From assembly GCA_000722615.1 (NCBI GenBank), contig JOKI01000008.1:133511-197510 (forward strand): a stretch of 64,000 nt of DNA. The letters run 5' to 3'. The translations under genes and the position numbers were made by a program. Source of the stretch: Pseudorhizobium pelagicum. Lineage in GTDB: Bacteria > Pseudomonadota > Alphaproteobacteria > Rhizobiales > Rhizobiaceae. This document shows, piece after piece, positions 9,779-19,548 of the stretch (position 1 is its first letter; each line of letters opens with the position of its first letter). The notes beneath the pieces were generated by a model. It was not told where the DNA came from. It made no database searches and worked only from the letters and a program-made list of their open reading frames with translations.

Positions 9779-11206
9779 TTATAGTCCGCAGCCTTCAGGA
9801 ATAGTCCCTTCGCTCATAACGTCGCGTTGCAGCCTGAGTTCTGGGTCACACAGTAGGGGACCTGCAACTCCGTCAGGAATCCCAACTGGAGGACGATCAG
9901 CCCAAGCCCAAGCTTTGGAGAAGCCGTCCGGAGGATAACGCTCCAACACTTGCTCAGGCGTCTCGTCGGCCGCAACGTGCGCGTCGAACTGACCCTCTGA
10001 AATCTCTAAGCTCCTTTGCGATTGCCCATACCCTCGGTAGAAGATCTGAAGAAGCCTATCAGGAGCATCAGCACCTTCATTTGTCGAACGGTCGTAATCA
10101 TCGAAATGAACCCCGCTGACATTTGCACCACTAGTATCCAATTCACGCATGTCCACCTTCTCGAACCGAGCGTTCGACATATCTACATTAGTCGCGGCAC
10201 CAGAGATCTTGGACTTAAATGCCCATACGTCCTTGAGGTTGGTGATGTTCATTTGCAACGTGATAGAGCCTTCGTTACGACTTTGCTCTACAACTGCTGT
10301 GGATCCAATTGAAATGTCGGAATAACCAATCGTGCATCCTTCACACTCTATGCCGATTTTGCCGCTGATCGTTGTCCCTATCAGCCATCCCTTCCTCACA
10401 AATAAGAAGCAACCCAAAATCTCTGCACTTTCCACGTTTGCGGTGACGGTTGAGTAATACAGCTCAGCCGCATTAAGCTCTATCACCCCGCACTGGTCGT
10501 CGTTTTCCAGAATTTCGATCAAAACCGAGGAAGAGCGTATGAATGATCCGTTGGCCCGCAATCTTCCGAATTGATCGTACCTTAAAGTCTCTCGGTTCAA
10601 GACGTAGACAACTGGAAGCTTGGTCGTGATAGCTGATTCAAGTACGAGGGCCTTCTCAAGGGTGGCGGCCCCTAAAACGGCATCGATCTGTGACCTGATT
10701 ATCAACGCGTTGCTTAGATTTGCTTTAACCAGAACCGAGTCACTAATCACGGATTCGATGATGTCAGCATCATTCAACGACACGTTGGTCATGTTGCTGT
10801 TCGAAATAGCGACTCCAGATAACTCAGCTCTATCTGCGCTGAGGCTTTCCATTTCTGCGTCTTCCAGCGTAAGCCCCTTCAGGGAGACGCCACGATTGCC
10901 ACTCTCCGGCACTAAATGGATATTGTCGAACGTGCTCTTGCTGCGGAACCATGTTTCATTATTAAGGAATTCAAGTTCCCGTGCGACTGAAATACCCGAT
11001 TTTGGATTAGAAATAGCCGACCAAGCCGATGTCGCAGCTTGTAGCTCTCGATCATATTGACTGAAGACAAAGAGCACGACACCGGAAACGACGCTGAGGC
11101 TTGCTAAAACATTGCATATTTTGACTGCCCGATTGAGCGCGTCTCTACTCTTCTGAAGAAAAATCTCTTTCACTGGTCCGCCCCCAACAAGAACAATAGA
11201 CCTCAT
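9779..11206 (-). CDS. Membrane-anchored pentapeptide-repeat-like protein, hypothetical
   Basis: I do not recognise this 475-aa protein as a named family. Residues about 28-50 form one membrane helix (VLASLSVVSGVVLFVFS) after a short basic N-terminus. Residues about 110-185 and 335-375 contain degenerate A(D/N)LXX-type pentapeptide repeats, for example LSADRAELSGVAISNSNM and ANLSNALI, which suggests a right-handed beta-helix. Base composition is clearly richer in A+T than the flanks, and the gene follows tRNA-Val, so horizontal acquisition is likely. The start is uncertain: ATG at 11206 or a GTG at 11173 preceded by GGGGGCGG. Function is unknown. Confidence 0.75.
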   Translation of the reverse strand: MRSIVLVGGGPVKEIFLQKSRDALNRAVKICNVLASLSVVSGVVLFVFSQYDRELQAATSAWSAISNPKSGISVARELEFLNNETWFRSKSTFDNIHLVPESGNRGVSLKGLTLEDAEMESLSADRAELSGVAISNSNMTNVSLNDADIIESVISDSVLVKANLSNALIIRSQIDAVLGAATLEKALVLESAITTKLPVVYVLNRETLRYDQFGRLRANGSFIRSSSVLIEILENDDQCGVIELNAAELYYSTVTANVESAEILGCFLFVRKGWLIGTTISGKIGIECEGCTIGYSDISIGSTAVVEQSRNEGSITLQMNITNLKDVWAFKSKISGAATNVDMSNARFEKVDMRELDTSGANVSGVHFDDYDRSTNEGADAPDRLLQIFYRGYGQSQRSLEISEGQFDAHVAADETPEQVLERYPPDGFSKAWAWADRPPVGIPDGVAGPLLCDPELRLQRDVMSEGTIPEGCGL

Positions 11207-11228
11207 GGAATTCCATTTTTATTTTTTG

Positions 11229-11256
11229 TCTATACTTCAGAATAAATCCTCCCCAA
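11229..11256 (-). promoter_or_regulatory. Candidate promoter of the islet gene
   Basis: On the minus strand TTGGGG is followed after 16 bases by TATAGA, a good sigma-70-like pair in an AT-rich context. It would place the transcript start about 15 bases before the ATG at 11206. Confidence 0.35.
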
Positions 11257-11332
11257 TTTCAATTAGCAATATTCTCCTTGCTTTCCATTTTGGCATCGGC
11301 GCGGAATAATCTCGGCGACATATCGTGCGCCC

Positions 11333-14300
11333 TCACAACCGCACCACATCCACCCCGTCCCCCAGCTCTCGCTTCGCCGTCTCCACCACGCTCGTCTGGT
11401 GGGTGAAGAGCAGCGTCTGATGCGTCTCGCCGGCCGCCGCCAGCGTGCGCAGGCCGGCGGCGGTGCGGTCGTCGTCGAAGGTCTGAAAAATGTCGTCGAG
11501 CACCAGCGGGGCCGGCTCGTTGCGGCGGCAGTAGTCCTCCAGAAATGCGAGCCGCAGCGCGAGATAGAGCTGGTCGCCGGTGCCTTCGCTCAAACCCTGT
11601 AGCGGCACCTGCTCCCCCGTCTGGCGCTCGACGGCAAGCTGCAGTTCGTCGCGCTCGTCATAGACCTGCAGGAGGCGGGCGAAGCGGCCGCCGGTGAGGC
11701 CGGAGAACAGCTCCCCTGCCCGCTTCATCACCGGATCGGCCTGGCGCTCGCGGTAGGCCTCCATCGAGGAGGAGAGAAGGCTGGCGGCGAGCTTCAGTAC
11801 CACCCAGCGGCGGGCAAGCTCCTTCGCCTCTTCCTCGGCTGCGAGCTTCTGGAAGACCGCGCGTTCGGCGCCAATGCCGGTCTCCAGGTCGCGGCGGCGG
11901 CGCTCGTTTTCGGCCTGCAGGATGCCGAGCGCATTCATCCGCTCGATCAGCCGGTCCTCGCCTGACGTCAGCCGATCGACCTCGATGTCGGCGGCGATCC
12001 TGTCGAAGCCGGTAAGGGCTGCGCGGATCTCGTCCTCCGAGGCGCCGCCGGCGTGTTCGGCAAAGCGGTCGCGGCAGTTGCGCAGCTCCCGCTCCAGATG
12101 CTGGCGCCGGCGCAGGTCGTCGAGCACCTGCGGCAGGTCTTCCGGCGTTTTCTGCAGCCGCGCGGCAAGGCGCTCCGCTTCCTGCGCCAGGTCCGCCTGC
12201 TCCACCGCAAGCCGGGTGAGCGTCAGCCCGACGCGTTCCAGTTCGGCCGAGAGCGCCGCGCGGTGCTTGTTCTCCGCCGTCTCTGCCATCAGCCGCTCGT
12301 GCAGGAGGCTTGCCGCCACTTCGGCGGGAACCCCGGCGAGATCGGGGGCGACGGCCGCAACGGCCTTGGCGCTTGCCGCCTCGAAGGCCTCCATGTCGCG
12401 CATCATGCCGCGCACGCGGCGATCGCGATTCTGGCGCTCGAAGAGCGTTTCCGGCACCGTGCGCCAGGCCTCGAGTGCGGCCAGCGCCATGGGCGGCTCG
12501 GCATCCTCCGGCAGGCCGACGGCAGTGAGCGCGCTCGCAAAGCCGGATTGCCAACGGGCGATCTCGTCGAGCAGGCCCCGCTCGCGCTCCTCGAGACGGG
12601 CAAGCGCCTGTTCGGCCATGGCCCGCTTCGTCTCGCCGGCGCGGCTTTCCACCCAGGCCTGGGCAATCTCGTTGAGGCGCCGCTCCAGCCCGCGGGCGAT
12701 CGCCGTGGTCGGCAGGGCGGCGGCGGCAAAGCCGGTCGCATCGGCAAGCGACAGCAGCGCCGGGCGCACCCTGTCCTCCTTCAGCTTCAGCGCCTCCAGC
12801 TCGTCGCGGAGCGAGTCGCTCTCGCGCAGCTGGCGGAAGAGTTCGTCGACGCCGCGGCGCCAGTCGATCATCCGCTCCGGCGCCACGGGGCGGATGCCGG
12901 CGGCGCGAAAGCCGTCCTCATAGTCGGTCAGCTCGTCGGAGAGCGTTATGTCGGCCTCCCTCGCCTGCTTCGTCGCAGCCGTCAGGCCCTGCTCCAGCTC
13001 ACGTTGCCGAAGCAGCAGCTGTGCGTGGCGCGACACGCGCTCGGCATCGGAGAGCGCCGTGTCGGCCAGCGCGTCGGCCCCGGCGATGGCGCCCGCCAGC
13101 CGGTCGAAGCCGGATGGCTCCGGCGTGGTACGCAGATCGATGAGAAGGCTGTCGCGTTCGGCGCGGCTGGCGGCCAGATCCTCGCGGGAAACGATTCGGC
13201 CGGTGCCTTCCAGCGCCGCCAGCTGGTGCGCCGTCTGTGCCGCCTCCTCCTCCAGCGCCGTCACCCTTGCGGTCGCCGCCTTCGCCTGCAGGCGGGCCTC
13301 CTCGATTCGGCGTCGGTGTTCGGCGAGCGTGCCGGCTTCCGGCAGCGGCAGGGCAAGAAGTGCGCGCAGATCCGTGACCGCCGGGACAAGGCGGGTCATG
13401 GCGGCGGAGAGATCCGATTCGGCGCGGGAGAGGCGCACCTGCAGCGTCTCTGCGCGCTGCAGGTCGGCAAGCTCCGGCTGCAGCGCCGCCAGCTGTTCCG
13501 TCCAGGGTTTGGGGTCGAGCAGCCGCCGGTCGGGGCCGCTCTCCTCCATCCGCCGCAGCGTGTCGTGCTCCTCCTCGATGCGGTCGCGGACATCGCGCAG
13601 CGCGCGGTCGAGCTTTGTCCCCTCCTCCACCAGCGTGCGCAGCCGCGCCAGATCGGCATCCGGCGGCTGGCCGCTTTCCAGGTCGGCGACACCGGACAGG
13701 CCGAGGCGTCGCGCGGCCTGCGCCAGCCGCTGGTCGAAATCCTCCACCTCGGCGCGCACCCGGCCGATGTCGTTGCGGGCATTCACATAGGCGCCGATGC
13801 CCGAATGAGCGGCCATGATGGCGGCGGAGGCCGCAAGCAGCGGATCATTGACGTGGATGGCGCGCAGATCGTCTGAAAATTTCGCCCGGTCGGCCTCCGA
13901 GGCGCGGAGTGCCGCCTCGTTCTCGCGCAGGCGGTCGAGCAGCAGGGCAAGCTCGGCCTCGAAATCCGCCGGCAATCCCGCCAGCGCCTCGAACTGCGCC
14001 AGCTGCTCGCGCTCCCGGTCGATCTCGCGGATGATCGGGTCGAGCCGCTGCAGCAGGCGAAGGCTCTCCAGCGCCCGCTTCGTCTCCTGCCGCTCGGAGG
14101 AGACGGTCTGGAGATCCGATTCGACCTCGGCCTGTTCGGCGATCAACCGCTTCCAGTCGCTCGCCTTCAGCTCGTTGTCGCGCTCGGCCCGGCGGGCTTC
14201 CTCGTGCGTGTCCAGCACCTGATAGAACAGCCGGTCCTTGGAGCGGCGGGGCGCATAGATGACATCCGCCTCCGCCTCCAGGTCCTTGCGCATCTCGGAG

Positions 14301-14776
14301 AGACCCGTGAGCCCCGAGGCTGCGGAAAAGAGCAGGCTGCCGATCTCGCCGCCGCTCTTCAGCATGCTCTCGCCGCCGGCCCGCAGCGAGGCGGAGTTGA
14401 GGCCGAAGGCGCGCTCGAAGACGTCGCGGCTCAAGCTTCCTAGGAAGGGCGTCAGCGCATCGTCGGCCAGCGCCTCCTCGGCGTCGGTCGCGGCAAGCAG
14501 CGTGCTCTTGCGGCCCCGGCGGCGGCGGAAGGTCAGGCTCGCGCCATCGCGCGAAGCGACCGATGCCCCGACGCGCAGGGAGGCGGGATCGTGCTGGAAA
14601 CTGTATTGCGCCGCCGTCGGGAAGCCGAACAGCAGGTCGGAGATCGCCGAGAGCGCCGAGGATTTGCCGGCCTCGTTGGGGCCGTAGACGATGTGCAGCT
14701 TTGCATCGGCGCGAAAGACCAGGCTGCGGTCGGTGAGCGCGCCGTAGCGCAGGATGTCGAGGCGTTCGAAGCGCAT
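11333..14776 (-). CDS. YhaN/SbcC-like SMC-family ATPase
   Basis: This 1147-aa protein has a split ABC-type ATPase with a very long coiled coil between the halves. Walker A (GPNEAGKSS) is at residues 32-40. The C-terminal half has the signature-like segment LQGLSEGTGDQLYLALRLAF, then Walker B LVLDDIF and a D-loop, from about residue 1060 onward. Heptad-rich charged helices fill residues 170-950. Its start overlaps the stop of the calcineurin-like nuclease gene (ATGA), so the pair resembles YhaN-YhaO and SbcC-SbcD, which process DNA ends. The DNA-repair role is inferred from the family pairing. Confidence 0.9.
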   Translation of the reverse strand: MRFERLDILRYGALTDRSLVFRADAKLHIVYGPNEAGKSSALSAISDLLFGFPTAAQYSFQHDPASLRVGASVASRDGASLTFRRRRGRKSTLLAATDAEEALADDALTPFLGSLSRDVFERAFGLNSASLRAGGESMLKSGGEIGSLLFSAASGLTGLSEMRKDLEAEADVIYAPRRSKDRLFYQVLDTHEEARRAERDNELKASDWKRLIAEQAEVESDLQTVSSERQETKRALESLRLLQRLDPIIREIDREREQLAQFEALAGLPADFEAELALLLDRLRENEAALRASEADRAKFSDDLRAIHVNDPLLAASAAIMAAHSGIGAYVNARNDIGRVRAEVEDFDQRLAQAARRLGLSGVADLESGQPPDADLARLRTLVEEGTKLDRALRDVRDRIEEEHDTLRRMEESGPDRRLLDPKPWTEQLAALQPELADLQRAETLQVRLSRAESDLSAAMTRLVPAVTDLRALLALPLPEAGTLAEHRRRIEEARLQAKAATARVTALEEEAAQTAHQLAALEGTGRIVSREDLAASRAERDSLLIDLRTTPEPSGFDRLAGAIAGADALADTALSDAERVSRHAQLLLRQRELEQGLTAATKQAREADITLSDELTDYEDGFRAAGIRPVAPERMIDWRRGVDELFRQLRESDSLRDELEALKLKEDRVRPALLSLADATGFAAAALPTTAIARGLERRLNEIAQAWVESRAGETKRAMAEQALARLEERERGLLDEIARWQSGFASALTAVGLPEDAEPPMALAALEAWRTVPETLFERQNRDRRVRGMMRDMEAFEAASAKAVAAVAPDLAGVPAEVAASLLHERLMAETAENKHRAALSAELERVGLTLTRLAVEQADLAQEAERLAARLQKTPEDLPQVLDDLRRRQHLERELRNCRDRFAEHAGGASEDEIRAALTGFDRIAADIEVDRLTSGEDRLIERMNALGILQAENERRRRDLETGIGAERAVFQKLAAEEEAKELARRWVVLKLAASLLSSSMEAYRERQADPVMKRAGELFSGLTGGRFARLLQVYDERDELQLAVERQTGEQVPLQGLSEGTGDQLYLALRLAFLEDYCRRNEPAPLVLDDIFQTFDDDRTAAGLRTLAAAGETHQTLLFTHQTSVVETAKRELGDGVDVVRL

Positions 14777-16014
14777 CAGCCGGCCCCTCCCGCGCGCCCG
14801 ATCAGGAGCTCGCGAGCCTCCGCCAGCAGCGCTGCGGCATCGTCGCCGAGCGCCAGTTCGCGCGCGCCGATGCCACCCGGCAGGCGCGCGGCGATCTCCG
14901 CCAGCCGCGCCTCGGCCTCCTCCAGCAATTCGGGCGGCAGCGCACCGGAGATCAGGCCCTCGAGCCCGAGGCCGCCGGCCGGTCCCGCCATCGCGCCAGT
15001 CGTGCCGGCGTCCTCGACGCGCACGTCGAGCTTCTCCAGCCAGATGTCCTCGTGGCAGCGGTGGCAGGCGGCCTGCGCCTCGTCCTTGAAGTCCTGCGCC
15101 CGGGCAAGCAGCTCGCGGCGGAACCGGGTCTTGCCGGTCAGGCGGATGCGCAGCGCCAGCGGCCGGCCCTCCATGATCTCCGCGACATGCTCCAGCGCCG
15201 CCTCGATGCGCCGCAGGATCGCCGGAAGATCCTCGTCCGGCTCGACCGTGACGCTGGCTTCGGCAAAACGGGCGCCATCGGTGATGATCCGCTCGTGGCG
15301 GATCTCGCCGTCCTCGACGGTCACGAGGACGGCCCCCTTGGCGCCCTGCTCGCGGATGCTGCGTCCCTGCAGATTGCCCGGGAAGACAATCAGCGGGTCC
15401 TCTGCCACCACCTCGTAGTCATGCACATGGCCAAGCGCCCAGTAGTCGTAGCCGCGCGAGCGCAGATCCTCGACGGAACAGGGGGCATAGGTCGCATGCG
15501 GCTCGCGGCCCGTCAGCGAGGTGTGCAGCACGCCGATGTTGAACCAGCCGGGCTGCGGCGGCGGATAGGCGAGCGACAGATTCTCCGTTGCCGAACGTTC
15601 GGCAAATCCCTGGCCGTGCAGCGCCACCTTGAGATGATCGAGCGTGAAACTGCCGGGCTTGTTGACCGGAAACTCGCGAACGTTCTTCGGCAAAGTGATC
15701 GTCTTGGTGATGACGCTTTCGGCGTCGTGGTTGCCCTTCAGGAGGAAGACCGGGATGCCGGCCCGCTCCAGGCGCGCGACCTCGCGGTTGAAGAAGAGGC
15801 CGATCTTGTTGTCCTTCCAGTCGCCGTCATAGACGTCGCCCGCCACCAGGAAGAAATCCACCTGCCGTTCGACCGCCTGGTCGACGAGCGTGGAGAAGGC
15901 CTTGCGGCTTGCTTCCAGGAAGAGTTCCGCGACGGCGGCATCCTTCATGGCCAGCCCCTGGAAGGGGCTGCCCAGGTGCAGGTCGGCGGAATGGATGAAA
16001 CGGAAGGAGGACAT
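14776..16014 (-). CDS. YhaO/SbcD-like metallophosphoesterase (DNA repair exonuclease)
   Basis: This 412-aa calcineurin-like phosphoesterase has the metal-binding motifs in order: DLHLG near residue 11, GDVYDGD near 59, GNHD near 96, and later HTSLTGREPH and GHVHD. These match the SbcD/Mre11/YhaO exonucleases, which cut DNA with Mn2+ and are opened by a partner ATPase. The partner is the downstream YhaN-like gene, coupled through an ATGA overlap. The C-terminal third is the less conserved cap region. Confidence 0.92.
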   Translation of the reverse strand: MSSFRFIHSADLHLGSPFQGLAMKDAAVAELFLEASRKAFSTLVDQAVERQVDFFLVAGDVYDGDWKDNKIGLFFNREVARLERAGIPVFLLKGNHDAESVITKTITLPKNVREFPVNKPGSFTLDHLKVALHGQGFAERSATENLSLAYPPPQPGWFNIGVLHTSLTGREPHATYAPCSVEDLRSRGYDYWALGHVHDYEVVAEDPLIVFPGNLQGRSIREQGAKGAVLVTVEDGEIRHERIITDGARFAEASVTVEPDEDLPAILRRIEAALEHVAEIMEGRPLALRIRLTGKTRFRRELLARAQDFKDEAQAACHRCHEDIWLEKLDVRVEDAGTTGAMAGPAGGLGLEGLISGALPPELLEEAEARLAEIAARLPGGIGARELALGDDAAALLAEARELLIGRAGGAG

Positions 16015-16128
16015 CGAATCGCTTGCTTTGGTTGTCTCTGCTGAGCAGGTGTTTTAGGCAATTGCCGGGCATGGCGATAGCGCGGGTATTCGGCCTGTGG
16101 ACAGCCTGCCGATATTACGGAGGACTTC

Positions 16129-17115
16129 ATGAGACAGCACGCGTTCGGGCGCACATCCTTCACCGTCAGCGAGATCGGCTTCGGCGCCTGGCAGATCGGT
16201 GGTTCCTGGGGCGACGTCAGCGAGGCGGACGGCCGCGCGGCGCTGGAAGCCGCGCTTGACGCCGGCGTCACCTTCATCGACACGGCCGACGTCTATGGCG
16301 ACGGGCGCTCGGAAAAGATCATCCAGAGCGTGCTGGCCGCGCGTGGCGGCAAGCGCCCGATGGTCGCGACCAAGGCGGGACGCAGGCTCAGCCCGCACAC
16401 GGCGGACGGCTATACCAAGGCGAACCTCGAGGCCTTCATCGACCGCAGCCTTGCCAATCTCGGCGTCGAGACCCTCGACCTCGTGCAGCTGCACTGCCCG
16501 CCGACCGAGGTCTTCTACCGCCCGGAGGTGTTCGGCGCGCTCGACGACCTGCGCCAGGTCGGCAAGATCCAGAGCTATGGCGTCAGTGTCGAGAAGGTCG
16601 AGGAGGCGCTGAAGGCGATCGAATATCCCGACGTCGTCAGCATCCAGATCATCTACAACCTCTTCCGCCAGCGTCCGGCCGACCTGTTCTTCAAGGAGGC
16701 CAGGCGCAAGAACGTGGCGGTGATCGTCCGGGTGCCGCTCGCCAGCGGCCTTCTGTCCGGCAAGATCAACCGCGAGACGGCGTTCGCGGCCGACGACCAC
16801 CGCAACTTCAACCGCCACGGCGAGGCCTTCGACGTCGGCGAGACCTTTGCCGGCGTGCCCTTCGAGGTCGGCCTCCAGGCCGTGGAGGAAGTGCGCAAGC
16901 TGGTGCCGGCGGGCGCTTCCATGGCCGCCTTCGCGCTGAAGTGGATCCTGACGAACGAAGCCGTTACCGTGGTCATTCCCGGCGCCCGCAACGCCGAGCA
17001 GGCCCGGTCCAATGCCGCCGCCGCCGATCTGGCAGCGCTCTCCGACGACGTGATGACGGCGACCAGGGAAGTCTACGCGCGGCTGATCGCGCCGCATGTC
17101 CACCAGCGCTGGTAG
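16129..17115 (+). CDS. Aldo/keto reductase
   Basis: This 328-aa TIM-barrel NADPH-dependent oxidoreductase has the AKR catalytic tetrad visible as D51 and Y56 (in FIDTADVYGDG), K82 (VATKAG) and H122 (VQLHCPP). A C-terminal segment WILTNEAVTVVIPGARNAEQ matches the cofactor-binding end of the family. The substrate cannot be told from sequence. The gene is transcribed alone and ends at a strong terminator. Confidence 0.92.
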   Translation: MRQHAFGRTSFTVSEIGFGAWQIGGSWGDVSEADGRAALEAALDAGVTFIDTADVYGDGRSEKIIQSVLAARGGKRPMVATKAGRRLSPHTADGYTKANLEAFIDRSLANLGVETLDLVQLHCPPTEVFYRPEVFGALDDLRQVGKIQSYGVSVEKVEEALKAIEYPDVVSIQIIYNLFRQRPADLFFKEARRKNVAVIVRVPLASGLLSGKINRETAFAADDHRNFNRHGEAFDVGETFAGVPFEVGLQAVEEVRKLVPAGASMAAFALKWILTNEAVTVVIPGARNAEQARSNAAAADLAALSDDVMTATREVYARLIAPHVHQRW

Positions 17116-17140
17116 CAGGACAAGGCTCGCGACAAACAGA

Positions 17141-17170
17141 AAGGCCGGGCATCGCTGCCCGGCCTTTTTG
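17141..17170 (+). terminator. Rho-independent terminator, probably bidirectional
   Basis: AAGGCCGGGCA (17141-17151) pairs perfectly with TGCCCGGCCTT (17156-17166) over a 4-base loop and runs into TTTTT. It closes the aldo/keto reductase gene. The A-rich left flank could let it serve the convergent minus-strand gene too. Confidence 0.9.
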
Positions 17171-17187
17171 ATTCGATCTTGAAGAGA

Positions 17188-19383
17188 TCAGTTGGTGATA
17201 TTCAGGTCGACCTGCCAGAACAGCGTCTCGCCGGAGGAGTCATCGACACCGTCGTTGTCGGTAACGGCATAGGCCGTGCCGGCGGCGTCGAAGGCAAAGC
17301 CTTCCAGCTTGTCGACGGCGTAGCCGTTGGTCGCGGCCTTCAGGTCCGGCAGGAAGTCGTGGACTTCTTCCTTGGTGACCGTGGGCAGTTCCTCGCCGAT
17401 CTTGCCGGGCTTCAGGTCGGCGATCGCAACGCGATAGAGCTTCTTCAGCTTGGCATTGTCGCCGATCTGATTGTCGCGCTCGACGATGTAGACGTAATCG
17501 CCACGGGCGGTGATTTCGGAAAGACCGACCCAGCCGGCTTCCGTCTTTTCGAGCGGATAGTGGACGGCGCCCCATTCCTTGGACTTCGGATTGTAGGAAA
17601 CGAGCTTGACCATGCCCTTCCCGTCGTCCTTCCACTCGCGCTGGACGGCCATCCAGAGCGTCATGTCATCGCCGGTGCCGACGGAGGTGATGCCTTCGAG
17701 GCCGAAGCGGGTCTGGCCTGCAAGCAGTTCGACCGGGAAACCGATCTCCGACTTGATCGCGCCCTTGGCATCGACGTTGTAGATGCCGTGGCCGGTGAGC
17801 TTTGCCGGGTCGCCTTCGGAGGCCAGCCAGAAGCCGCCCTTGCCGTCGAGCGCGATGCCTTCGATGTCGAGCTTCTGGGCCGCGGCGCCACCGCGGGTGA
17901 CCGGAAGCGCCGAGGTGATCATGGCCGGCTTCTGGGTTGCGTCGATCGTGAAGATCGTCGGCTGCGCACCGTAGAAGCTGTCGTTGACGGCGTAGAGCGT
18001 GCCGTTCTTTTCGGCATCGCCGACGAGACCGGAGAGCGCACCCCAGCCGATCGGCGCACCGTCGACCATGGCGGACTGGAGCGTCGGATAGGCTGCTTCG
18101 CCTTCCGCCAGTTCGTAGAGCATGACGTGCGAGCGGGCGCCGCCATCTTCACCGAGATCGGCCTCGTTGGAGGTCGCCAGCAGGTTGCGGGCCGGGATGG
18201 CGATGGCGCTTTCCGGCGAGATGCCGGAAGGCAGCAGCTGCACCAGTTCCGGCTCGGCGCCGGTGTCCTTGTAGACGGCAACGATCGACGAGCGCTCGGC
18301 CATCACGAAGAAATACTTCTGGTCGCCGAAGGTCGCGGCTTCCAGGCCTTCAGGTTCGACGCCCTTCGACTTGGCCCGCTTGTCCGGGAAATGACCGATC
18401 TGGGCGATTGCCAGCTCGAGCGACGGGCCGGATTCGTAAAGCACCTTGCCGGTCTTGTCGAAGATCGTGAAGCCGCGCGATCCGCCCTTGTAGTCGCCTT
18501 CGTTGGCGATCACGAAACGGTCGTCGTCCAGCCACTTCAAGGCGTCCGGCTCGCGTGCAACAGCTTCCAGCTTGCCGGTGAACTTCAGCGCACCGTCCGA
18601 CTTGGTGTCGACGCCGTCGAGATCGACCGTGCCGGCGGAGAAGTGGGTCTTCACTTCGCCCGTCTTGCCGTCGATGATGACGATGTGGTTGTTCTCCTGC
18701 AGCGTCAGGGCGATTTCGCCGAGGCTGTTGATGGAGACGAATTCCGGCTCCGGATCGTCACCGGCTACATCGGCAAGACCGGTCACGTCGACATGCTTGA
18801 TCGAACCGCAATCCGCTACGCCGTCTTTCAGCGTGATGATCGCCAGGTCGCCGGCAGGCATCTGCGGGATTTCGCCGTCGTTGAGATCCTCGTCGCGCTC
18901 GTTCTCGATCGCAATTGCCGCGAAGCTCTTGTCTCCGGAGATGGCAACCGAGTCTGGCTGGCCGCCCAGGTCGCAGCTGGCTTCGATCGACTTCGATGCG
19001 ATATCGACGACGACGAACTTGCCCGACGGCTTCACGAAGCTTTCGGACGTGTTGACGGCGACCAGAACCTTGGAACCGGCAACGGTAACGGATGTGGGTT
19101 CGCCATCCATCATCAATGCACCGGCAGCCTTGGGCGCCTTGGCATCGGTGATGTCGACAAAGCCGATGCCGCCGAGCGGGCTGTCGGAATAGATCAGCGT
19201 ATTGCCGTCCTCGGACGCGGTGATGATCTCGGCCGATGTCGGCGTCAGCTTTTCCTTGTCGGTCGGCAGGTTGGAAGCGACGGGGAACGACGCGATGCGG
19301 TTGAAGACCGGATCGGCAGACGCGGGAAGTGCAGCGGAAGCAAGCAGTGCCGCAGTCAGTGCGGCGCGTACGGAAATTCTCAT
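17188..19383 (-). CDS. Secreted esterase-like activity of phytase / choice-of-anchor-I-like beta-propeller protein
   Basis: This 731-aa protein starts with a clear Sec signal peptide (MRISVRAALTAALLASAALPASA, cut before DPVF). The ATG at 19383 has AGGAGGG upstream. The N-terminal part (about 30-330) has repeated surface-loop/beta segments of WD/lactonase propeller type, such as SPLGGIGFVDITDAKAPKA. The C-terminal part (about 390-720) resembles the 'esterase-like activity of phytase' domain, with FGLEGITSVG and DKLEGFAFDAAGTAYAVTDN. It is likely periplasmic. A role in phosphate-ester use is a family-level suggestion only. Convergent with the aldo/keto reductase. Confidence 0.85.
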   Translation of the reverse strand: MRISVRAALTAALLASAALPASADPVFNRIASFPVASNLPTDKEKLTPTSAEIITASEDGNTLIYSDSPLGGIGFVDITDAKAPKAAGALMMDGEPTSVTVAGSKVLVAVNTSESFVKPSGKFVVVDIASKSIEASCDLGGQPDSVAISGDKSFAAIAIENERDEDLNDGEIPQMPAGDLAIITLKDGVADCGSIKHVDVTGLADVAGDDPEPEFVSINSLGEIALTLQENNHIVIIDGKTGEVKTHFSAGTVDLDGVDTKSDGALKFTGKLEAVAREPDALKWLDDDRFVIANEGDYKGGSRGFTIFDKTGKVLYESGPSLELAIAQIGHFPDKRAKSKGVEPEGLEAATFGDQKYFFVMAERSSIVAVYKDTGAEPELVQLLPSGISPESAIAIPARNLLATSNEADLGEDGGARSHVMLYELAEGEAAYPTLQSAMVDGAPIGWGALSGLVGDAEKNGTLYAVNDSFYGAQPTIFTIDATQKPAMITSALPVTRGGAAAQKLDIEGIALDGKGGFWLASEGDPAKLTGHGIYNVDAKGAIKSEIGFPVELLAGQTRFGLEGITSVGTGDDMTLWMAVQREWKDDGKGMVKLVSYNPKSKEWGAVHYPLEKTEAGWVGLSEITARGDYVYIVERDNQIGDNAKLKKLYRVAIADLKPGKIGEELPTVTKEEVHDFLPDLKAATNGYAVDKLEGFAFDAAGTAYAVTDNDGVDDSSGETLFWQVDLNITN

Positions 19384-19497
19384 GGGAAGCCCTCCTGTCC
19401 ATGAAGCGAACAAGGGCGCTTGTGCGGCACGTGCGTGACAGGCAGATGACACGCCACTCACGTTAGACGGTGCTGAATAACACCCGTCACCAGAACG

Positions 19498-19525
19498 AAA
19501 AAAGGCCCGGACAACTCCGGGCCTT
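19498..19525 (-). terminator. Terminator of hupB
   Basis: On the minus strand AAGGCCCGGA, loop GTTG, TCCGGGCCTT is followed by a T run (19498-19501 read as TTTT). It lies about 25 bases after the hupB stop. Confidence 0.88.
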
Positions 19526-19548
19526 CCAAGACGACAAGCGGCAAAGCC

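Noticed and set aside
17179-19404. Plus-strand 741-codon frame opposite the phytase-like gene
   Set aside because: The minus-strand frame has a signal peptide, a strong ribosome-binding site and domain patterns. The plus frame has none.
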